Below are positions 1-4,870 of a DNA stretch of 6,934 nucleotides, piece after piece. The position numbers were made by a program, and so were the translations under genes. Location: positions 1 to 6,934 of the forward strand of contig CAMWIZ010000044.1 of assembly GCA_947174455.1 (NCBI GenBank), given 5' to 3'. The notes beneath the pieces were generated by a model, which saw nothing but the letters and a program-made list of their open reading frames with translations, had not been told where the DNA came from and searched no databases. The stretch comes from an uncultured Clostridia bacterium. Lineage in GTDB: Bacteria; Bacillota; Clostridia; Oscillospirales; Acutalibacteraceae. Every line of letters begins with the position of its first letter. Position 1 is the first letter of the stretch.

Positions 1-1
1 G

Positions 2-2494
2 GGTTATATGTTTGCAAGAGCAGGAGTGTTCCCATTTGGTGAAAGACAGGTTCTGTACTCTGACTGTAAACAGCAGTATTATCCGTTTTTGAAGGAATTT
101 CAGAGCAAGCTGCAAAGCGGCGATTCAATGCTTTACAGTTGGGGAAACGGATTGGGCACAAATTTTATTGCAATGATTGCATACTATATAGCAAGTCCGC
201 TGAACCTTCTTACGTTTTTTGTCCCCAGTGAATATGTGAGAGAAGCAATGGCTGTTTTCATGATGATGAAAATAGGCTTTGCCAGCTTGTTTACGGCTGT
301 ATTTTTGAAACACGTATTTCGCAGGAATGACCTTTCACTGGTGGCATTCGGCTGCTGCTATGCTTTCTGTGATTTTATCATGGGCTATTATTGGAATACA
401 ATTTGGCTGGACAGCGTTGCACTTTTGCCGCTTGTTGCACTGGGAGTTTACTGCGTTGTCAATGAGGATAAATTTAAACTCTATATCGTGGCACTTGCAC
501 TTTCTTTTTGGTCAAGTTACTATATCGGCTTCATGATTTGTATTTTTGTACTGATTTGGTTTGTTATACAGTCAGTAATTAAAGGCTCCAAATTTGAAGA
601 GTTTTGCAGCAATGTTGTGAAAATGGCAATATATTCGGTTATTGCTCTTGCAGCAACGCTGCCGATTACACTAACTGCGTATATACAGCTTTCCAATACT
701 GCTGCAAGCAATGACAAATTTCCGGAGAAGGTGGAGTTGTACAATAACTTCATGGAGATGGTTGCAAACCTGATGAGCTTTAACAAGCAAACAACTATGG
801 AGGGACTGCCCAATATCGGCTGTGGGGTTGTTTGTGTATTGCTTGTTGTTATCTTTATCAGAGCTAAGGAGATAAGCAAAAAAGAAAAGATAACCTACCT
901 TGCATTGCTCGGCTTTATGTTTATAAGCCTTAATCTTAATTCACTTGACTATATTTGGCACGGTTTCCATTTTCCTAACCAAATTCCTTACCGTTTTGCT
1001 TTTTTGTTCAGTTTTGTACTCATTTGCATTGCGTATAGGGCGTTCACTGCATTTGTAAAGCTTGATAAAACGGATATTATCGGTACTTGTATTTTGGCGA
1101 TTGCTATGGTTTGCGTAGCAGTGTTCTACCTTGACAAAGCACCTGTTATAGGAAGCCTGATTGTTGCAGGAGTTTATATTTTATTTATGTCACTGCACGA
1201 GATGAATTTGCTAAGCAGACGTTGGCTTATAAACTTTGTGAGCGTTTTAATTATTGTTGAAATGGCTGTTCAGGCTCATACAGGAGTAGAAACTGTGGGT
1301 ACAACTAACCACAACAATTTCCCGGATGCAGCGGAATCGGTTGATGAGCTTGTCAATTATGCAGAAGACAAAGCTGGCGGTGATTTGTTCAGAATAGAAC
1401 AGACCAATTACTCATCAAAGAATGACGGCATGATTTACGGTTATAACGGAATAGGTCAGTTCTCATCTACCTCTTATAAAACCATAATTGACTTTACGAG
1501 TAAGTTTGGTATGGTTTCAAAGAGAAGCAGTTATCAATATTTGCTGACATCTCCTATTACTTCAATGTTTCTTAATGTGAAATACGTTATTTCCAGAGAT
1601 AACTATACAGCAGGCGAAACATCGCTTACACAGGTTAAAAGGTCGCAGAGCGAACCGGCGGCTTACTTGTATGAAAACGCATATTATCTGCCTATTGGAT
1701 ATATGGCTGACAACAAGATAATGAATGTAGATATGGAAAATAATACCGTATTTGAAACCCAGAACAATATCTTTAAATCAGCAGCCGGCATAAACGATAA
1801 TGTGTATACTCTTCTTGAACCAAGCAAGACCGACCTTGATGGCATGACAGTAGCTGAAACAAGTGAAAAGCTGTATTCCTATTCCTTTATGGATGGTATA
1901 AGTTCCGGCAAAATTGCTGTTACCTATACAGCACCTAAGGATGGTATGCTCTACGCTTGGGCTAATGTTAAGTCAACAGATACGCTCACTGTTGAAAGCG
2001 ATAAGTTGAAACATGATTACAGCATTGAAGCACAGCGGTATATTTTCCCGCTTGGTAATTACAAGAAGGGCGAAACCGTGACAATTAAGGTTAATGCAGG
2101 CAAATCGGGCAAAAATATAATTTGTGCGGCTTATCTTGACCCTGATATAATGGATAAAGGCTATGCAAACCTTAGTGATGAGGGTCTTAAAATTACAAAC
2201 TACTCCAGCACAAAAATAGAGGGAACGATTGTCGTTAAAAACAGCGGTACGTTCTGCACGTCTATACCCTACGAAAAGGGTTGGACACTGTATGTTGACG
2301 GTGAGAAGACAGAAACGTCTGCCGCTATGGACGTTTTCCTTGCTGCCGATATGTCAGCAGGTAAGCATGATATAAAGCTTGTATATTCGCCTGAGGGATT
2401 CCGCACAGGCATAATTCTGTGTATACTTGCCATGATCGGCTTTGCTGTTTTATGTGTGTTGGATTATAAAAATAAGAGAAAAAATAATAAGTAA
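2..2494 (+). CDS. YfhO-family membrane glycosyltransferase (GT-C type), 5' end outside window
   Basis: Large polytopic membrane protein of the YfhO family. The reading frame is open to the left edge. The ATG at 8 has no ribosome binding site and lies where the family normally already has a first transmembrane helix upstream, so the gene is probably 5'-truncated by the window. Numbering from that ATG (828 aa), the family signatures are YSDCKQQYYPF (17-27, with Asp19 in the first outer loop, the usual place of the GT-C catalytic acid), SWGNGLGTNF (44-53), NTIWLD (130-135) followed by LLPLV, and PNQIPYRFAF (323-332). About twelve hydrophobic segments lie between 53 and 427. Residues of about 430-795 form a beta-rich extracytoplasmic domain, followed by a last helix (800-820) and a basic KNKRKNNK tail. 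In B. subtilis YfhO works with CsbB to add GlcNAc to lipoteichoic acid. The neighbouring GT2 gene suggests the same logic here, but the sugar and acceptor are unknown. The family is certain; the role is inferred. Confidence 0.9.
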   Translation, partial: GYMFARAGVFPFGERQVLYSDCKQQYYPFLKEFQSKLQSGDSMLYSWGNGLGTNFIAMIAYYIASPLNLLTFFVPSEYVREAMAVFMMMKIGFASLFTAVFLKHVFRRNDLSLVAFGCCYAFCDFIMGYYWNTIWLDSVALLPLVALGVYCVVNEDKFKLYIVALALSFWSSYYIGFMICIFVLIWFVIQSVIKGSKFEEFCSNVVKMAIYSVIALAATLPITLTAYIQLSNTAASNDKFPEKVELYNNFMEMVANLMSFNKQTTMEGLPNIGCGVVCVLLVVIFIRAKEISKKEKITYLALLGFMFISLNLNSLDYIWHGFHFPNQIPYRFAFLFSFVLICIAYRAFTAFVKLDKTDIIGTCILAIAMVCVAVFYLDKAPVIGSLIVAGVYILFMSLHEMNLLSRRWLINFVSVLIIVEMAVQAHTGVETVGTTNHNNFPDAAESVDELVNYAEDKAGGDLFRIEQTNYSSKNDGMIYGYNGIGQFSSTSYKTIIDFTSKFGMVSKRSSYQYLLTSPITSMFLNVKYVISRDNYTAGETSLTQVKRSQSEPAAYLYENAYYLPIGYMADNKIMNVDMENNTVFETQNNIFKSAAGINDNVYTLLEPSKTDLDGMTVAETSEKLYSYSFMDGISSGKIAVTYTAPKDGMLYAWANVKSTDTLTVESDKLKHDYSIEAQRYIFPLGNYKKGETVTIKVNAGKSGKNIICAAYLDPDIMDKGYANLSDEGLKITNYSSTKIEGTIVVKNSGTFCTSIPYEKGWTLYVDGEKTETSAAMDVFLAADMSAGKHDIKLVYSPEGFRTGIILCILAMIGFAVLCVLDYKNKRKNNK

Positions 2495-2499
2495 AACGA

Positions 2500-2542
2500 T
2501 TATCGGCGGTAAAGCTCAGGGGAAGAACTTTACCGCTGATAA
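2500..2542 (+). promoter_or_regulatory. Strong hairpin between yfhO-like gene and GT2 gene
   Basis: Inverted repeat beginning six bases after the yfhO stop codon. Arm 2500-2514 (TTATCGGCGGTAAAG) pairs with 2528-2542 (CTTTACCGCTGATAA) over 15 bp with one G-U wobble, around a 13-nt loop. The downstream bases are AAATACTATTTGGGGG, not a run of T, so it does not look like a canonical intrinsic terminator. It may protect a processed 3' end, attenuate expression or set the ratio of the two products. The structure is seen in the sequence; its role is inferred. Confidence 0.6.
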
Positions 2543-2552
2543 AATACTATTT

Positions 2553-2558
2553 GGGGGA
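2553..2558 (+). promoter_or_regulatory. Ribosome binding site of the GT2 gene
   Basis: GGGGGA lies seven bases before the ATG at 2566. It decides the start: the frame can be extended to a TTG at 2551, but that codon overlaps this purine run and has no site of its own. The homologous GtrB proteins also begin close to the KLLSVVVPCYNE motif. Confidence 0.6.
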
Positions 2559-2565
2559 TACCGTT

Positions 2566-3501
2566 ATGAAACTGCTTTCTGTTGTAGTTCCGTGCTACAA
2601 TGAACATGAATCCTTGCCTGTATTCTACAAGGAAATAACTGCTGTGGCAAAGCAGATGAATTATGTGGACTTTGAGTTCATTTTTGTGGATGACGGCTCA
2701 AGAGATAACACTCTGTCAATAGCTAAAGAACTGCATAAAAATGACAAAAGAGTACGCTATATCTCTTTTTCACGAAATTTCGGCAAGGAAGCAGGTATGC
2801 TTGCTGGTTTGCAGGCGGCAAAGGGCGACTATGTTGCAATAATGGACGCAGATTTGCAGGATCCTCCGTCACTTTTGCCCGAAATGTACAAAACCATAAA
2901 CAGCGGAGAGTACGACTGTGCCGCAACCCGTAGAACTACCCGTAAAGGGGAACCTCCGATACGCTCTTTTTTTGCAAGAATGTTCTATAAGATAATTAAC
3001 AAGATGAGCGATGCAGATATAGTGGACGGTGCAAGGGACTTTAGGCTTATGCGTAGAAAAATGGTAGACGCTATTTTATCCATGGGCGAGTACAACCGCT
3101 TTTCAAAGGGGATTTTCGGTTGGGTTGGCTTTAAGACCAAGTGGATTGAGTACGTCAATGTTGAACGCGTTGCAGGTGAAACAAAGTGGTCTTTTTGGAA
3201 GCTTTTCAAATATTCTATTGAAGGCATTGTAGCATTCTCAACAACACCGCTTTACATGTCGTCAATAATGGGTTTTATAATTTGTTTGGCTGCGTTCATA
3301 ATGGCTTGTTTTTATGCTATTAAGGCATTGGTGTTCGGCGATCCGACAGCCGGCTTTCCCTCGCTCGTGTGCATAATCTTATTTTTGGGCGGTATACAGC
3401 TTATTGGTATAGGTGTAGTTGGCATGTACCTTTCTAAAACTTATTTGGAGACAAAGAAACGTCCCGTTTTTATTGTTAAGGAAACTGAGGACGATGAATA
3501 G
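2566..3501 (+). CDS. GtrB/CsbB-like polyprenyl-phosphate glycosyltransferase (GT2)
   Basis: A 311-residue inner-membrane glycosyltransferase of family 2 (GT-A fold) that should transfer a sugar from a nucleotide sugar to undecaprenyl phosphate on the cytoplasmic face. Visible motifs are SVVVPCYNE (5-13), the nucleotide-binding VDDGS (41-45), SRNFGKEAG (69-77), the metal-binding DADLQDPP (94-101) and ARDFRLM (156-162). Next come the RFSKGIFGWVGF block (178-189), ERVAGETKW (200-208) and FSTTPL (224-229) before the membrane domain. Two C-terminal helices (about 232-253 and 266-289) enclose FGDPTAGFPSL, as in phage GtrB proteins, and length and order match that family end to end. It lies 71 nt after the YfhO-like gene with no promoter between and a terminator behind it, so it is probably co-transcribed. 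The best-known paired example is CsbB with YfhO in B. subtilis. Sugar identity (GlcNAc, glucose or other) cannot be read from the sequence. No defect is seen. Confidence 0.93.
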   Translation: MKLLSVVVPCYNEHESLPVFYKEITAVAKQMNYVDFEFIFVDDGSRDNTLSIAKELHKNDKRVRYISFSRNFGKEAGMLAGLQAAKGDYVAIMDADLQDPPSLLPEMYKTINSGEYDCAATRRTTRKGEPPIRSFFARMFYKIINKMSDADIVDGARDFRLMRRKMVDAILSMGEYNRFSKGIFGWVGFKTKWIEYVNVERVAGETKWSFWKLFKYSIEGIVAFSTTPLYMSSIMGFIICLAAFIMACFYAIKALVFGDPTAGFPSLVCIILFLGGIQLIGIGVVGMYLSKTYLETKKRPVFIVKETEDDE

Positions 3502-3508
3502 ATAATTT

Positions 3509-3544
3509 ATCGGGACAGCAATATATTTTGATGTCCCGATTTTT
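3509..3544 (+). terminator. Intrinsic terminator of the glycosylation module
   Basis: Arms ATCGGGACA (3509-3517) and TGTCCCGAT (3532-3540) form a perfect 9-bp stem with a 14-nt A/T-rich loop, followed directly by TTTTT ending at 3544. It begins seven bases after the GT2 stop codon. This is a textbook Rho-independent terminator and separates the module from the HD gene. Confidence 0.9.
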
Positions 3545-3598
3545 GATATTAGTGAAAATTGCACTGTTCGGCATACAATAAGTTATCAGTAGTTAAAA

Positions 3599-3732
3599 AA
3601 TTTTAGTGAAGTGAAGCGGTGTGAAGTTTTGGTCAAGCTTTTGAAGAAGCTTGCGAATCCAAGGGCAAAGCCTTGGTCGGCGAAATTCCCTTACTTATGT
3701 GTGCGGTCAGTTACACAATTCACTTTAAAATT
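3599..3732. repeat. Hairpin-rich intergenic element with imperfect terminal inverted repeats (MITE-like)
   Basis: The outer arms are AATTTTAGTGAA (3599-3610) and TTCACTTTAAAATT (3719-3732); the second is the reverse complement of the first with two extra bases. The left end carries three GTGAAG copies (3606, 3611, 3621). The core has two small hairpins. CAAGCTT/AAGCTTG (3634-3640/3647-3653) encloses TTGAAG, and CCAAGG/CCTTGG (3659-3664/3671-3676) encloses GCAAAG. There is no open reading frame of note. From memory, stretches of the form GGTCAAGCTT...AAGCTTGCG recur between genes of gut Clostridia, which would make this a degenerate non-autonomous repeat; I could not verify that. No clear target-site duplication is seen. 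A weak promoter-like pair just upstream (GTGAAA at 3552, TACAAT at 3574, 16-nt spacing) could drive the next gene. Confidence 0.45.
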
Positions 3733-3754
3733 CTGCCGCATTGACGGATAATAT

Positions 3755-3761
3755 AAGGAGG
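3755..3761 (+). promoter_or_regulatory. Ribosome binding site of the HD-domain gene
   Basis: AAGGAGG is a near-perfect Shine-Dalgarno sequence eight bases before the ATG at 3770. A first in-frame ATG at 3764 lies only two bases after it, which is too close for normal initiation, so 3770 is the preferred start. Confidence 0.8.
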
Positions 3762-3769
3762 AAATGAAA

Positions 3770-4426
3770 ATGACATTTGAGGAAATTAAGAAAAATCAAA
3801 GCATAAAAACATATATAACAAGGGCGGACGAGTCTTTAAAAGCACTCGGTTTTACCGAACACAGCTTTGCACACGTGGGAATGGTTGCAGAGAACGCAAA
3901 ATATATACTGCAAACGCTTGGATATTCTCAAAAGGACGTGGAGCTTGTGCAGATAGCCGCATATCTGCATGATATCGGTAATCTTGTCAATAGAATAGAC
4001 CACTCGCAAAGCGGTGCGGTTATGGCTTTCAGAATATTGGATAATCTTAACATGGAGGCGGAGGATATTGCAACTATTGTTACGGCTATAGGTAACCATG
4101 ACGAGGGAACAGGAGTAGCCGTAAATCCAGTGGCAGCCGCCCTTATTATAGCGGATAAATCCGATGTTCGCCGTTCAAGAGTAAGAAATACCGATAAATC
4201 AACGTTCGATATTCACGACAGAGTTAATTACTCTGTAAAAAAGTCTATTCTTAAAATAAATGATGAGCATACGCTTATAAAACTAAAGTTGAGCGTTGAT
4301 ACAAAATACGGCTCAATAATGGACTATTTTGAAATATTCATAAACAGAATGATAATGTGCAGAAAAGCTGCGGAGTGCTTGGGACTCCAATTTAAACTGA
4401 TTATAAATGAACAGCAGGTAATTTAG
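3770..4426 (+). CDS. HD-domain metal-dependent phosphohydrolase, substrate unknown
   Basis: Soluble 218-residue protein of the HD superfamily, whose members hydrolyse phosphate esters of nucleotides or related molecules using bound divalent metal. The metal-ligand pattern is complete: His35 in SFAHVGMV, His67-Asp68 in AYLHDIGN, His78 in RIDHSQSG, His110-Asp111 in IGNHDEG and Asp129/Asp132 in IADKSDVRRSR. The HD core spans about residues 30-140. The tail (about 140-218), with VNYSVKKSILKIN and a last helix with FINRMIMCRKAAECLG, has no motif I recognise. There is no signal peptide or membrane helix. The translation signal is strong, but no confident promoter is visible. The gene stands alone between the terminator of the glycosylation module and the rpoB promoter, so context does not reveal the substrate. 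It has no GGDEF, EAL or RelA/SpoT synthetase part, so a specific signalling role should not be assumed. Catalytic activity is inferred from the intact motif. Confidence 0.85.
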   Translation: MTFEEIKKNQSIKTYITRADESLKALGFTEHSFAHVGMVAENAKYILQTLGYSQKDVELVQIAAYLHDIGNLVNRIDHSQSGAVMAFRILDNLNMEAEDIATIVTAIGNHDEGTGVAVNPVAAALIIADKSDVRRSRVRNTDKSTFDIHDRVNYSVKKSILKINDEHTLIKLKLSVDTKYGSIMDYFEIFINRMIMCRKAAECLGLQFKLIINEQQVI

Positions 4427-4649
4427 CATAGGTTTTCAAAGCTACAATTTAGACAAATTGTACAGGAAAAATGTACAAATAATGAGTGCTACTTTCTACA
4501 GCTAAGTTATTTCATAAGAGTACACTGACCCTCGTGTTCCATGCCGTCTTTTATACCTTTTGTTTAAAATATAAGCGGTATTTATTCGCTTAAATACTGG
4601 ACTTTTCTAAGAAAATAAGAAAAATTCGGAAAATTATTTAAAATGCCCC
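4427..4649. other. Non-coding region between HD gene and rpoB promoter, with small inverted repeats
   Basis: No credible gene, tRNA or T-run terminator is seen here. Two mutually exclusive hairpins start 17 bases after the HD stop: TACAATTT/AAATTGTA (4443-4450/4455-4462, 4-nt loop) and TTGTACA/TGTACAA (4458-4464/4472-4478, 7-nt loop). A third small stem, TAAGCG/CGCTTA, lies at 4572-4577/4587-4592. The last 40 bases are very A/T-rich and may act as an UP element for the promoter that follows. Confidence 0.5.
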
Positions 4650-4678
4650 TTGACATTTGCCATAAACCACGATATAAT
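4650..4678 (+). promoter_or_regulatory. Consensus sigma-A promoter of rpoB
   Basis: The -35 box TTGACA (4650-4655) and the -10 box TATAAT (4673-4678) are both perfect matches to consensus, separated by the optimal 17 bases. A-rich tracts upstream (about 4608-4645) resemble an UP element. Transcription should begin near 4684-4686. Such a strong promoter fits a high-demand gene, and rpoB is the next real gene on this strand. Confidence 0.92.
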
Positions 4679-4684
4679 GGTAAA

Positions 4685-4870
4685 CTGTATCATAATAGCG
4701 GAGAATGTGCTGTTATCAATTCGCTTAGAGGGAATTTTGTTAAATGTGTATAGTTATCATCAGACTTTATTTTGTAAGTTTGTTGAGTTATACAAAATTT
4801 ATTACAGCGGATTATTGGTATACTTGCGGTTAGGCAAGGACGGATTTATTAGGAATGGAGTGACAAGCCA
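4685..4870 (+). promoter_or_regulatory. rpoB leader: 5' leader of rpoB mRNA, about 186 nt
   Basis: This is the stretch between the predicted transcription start and the rpoB ATG. It contains two weak stems, AATTC/GAATT (4718-4722/4732-4736) and CTTGC/GCAAG (4823-4827/4834-4838), and a possible 29-codon ORF (4744-4833). It does not match any riboswitch or ribosomal-protein leader that I can recognise, and there is no terminator-like stem with a T run. It is long enough to host post-transcriptional control, but nothing proves that it does. Start of transcription is inferred from the promoter. Confidence 0.5.

Noticed and set aside
520..879. A 119-codon minus-strand frame opposite the yfhO-like gene, and other small antisense frames at 125-313, 2723-2926, 2985-3227 and 3836-4099
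   Set aside because: Each is antisense to a well-supported gene, has no ribosome binding site that I can see, and encodes no familiar motif.
3379..3564. A minus-strand 61-codon frame across the GT2 3' end and terminator
   Set aside because: It crosses the intrinsic terminator and lies antisense to conserved GT2 codons, so it is not a credible gene.
3741..3752. TTGACG and GATAAT read as promoter boxes just before the HD gene
   Set aside because: The two boxes are adjacent rather than 16-18 bases apart, and a start from either would fall inside the ribosome binding site.
4701..4728. A seven-codon frame starting at the ATG at 4705 in the rpoB leader
   Set aside because: The GGAG before it ends one base from the ATG, too close for initiation, and the frame is too short to tell from chance.
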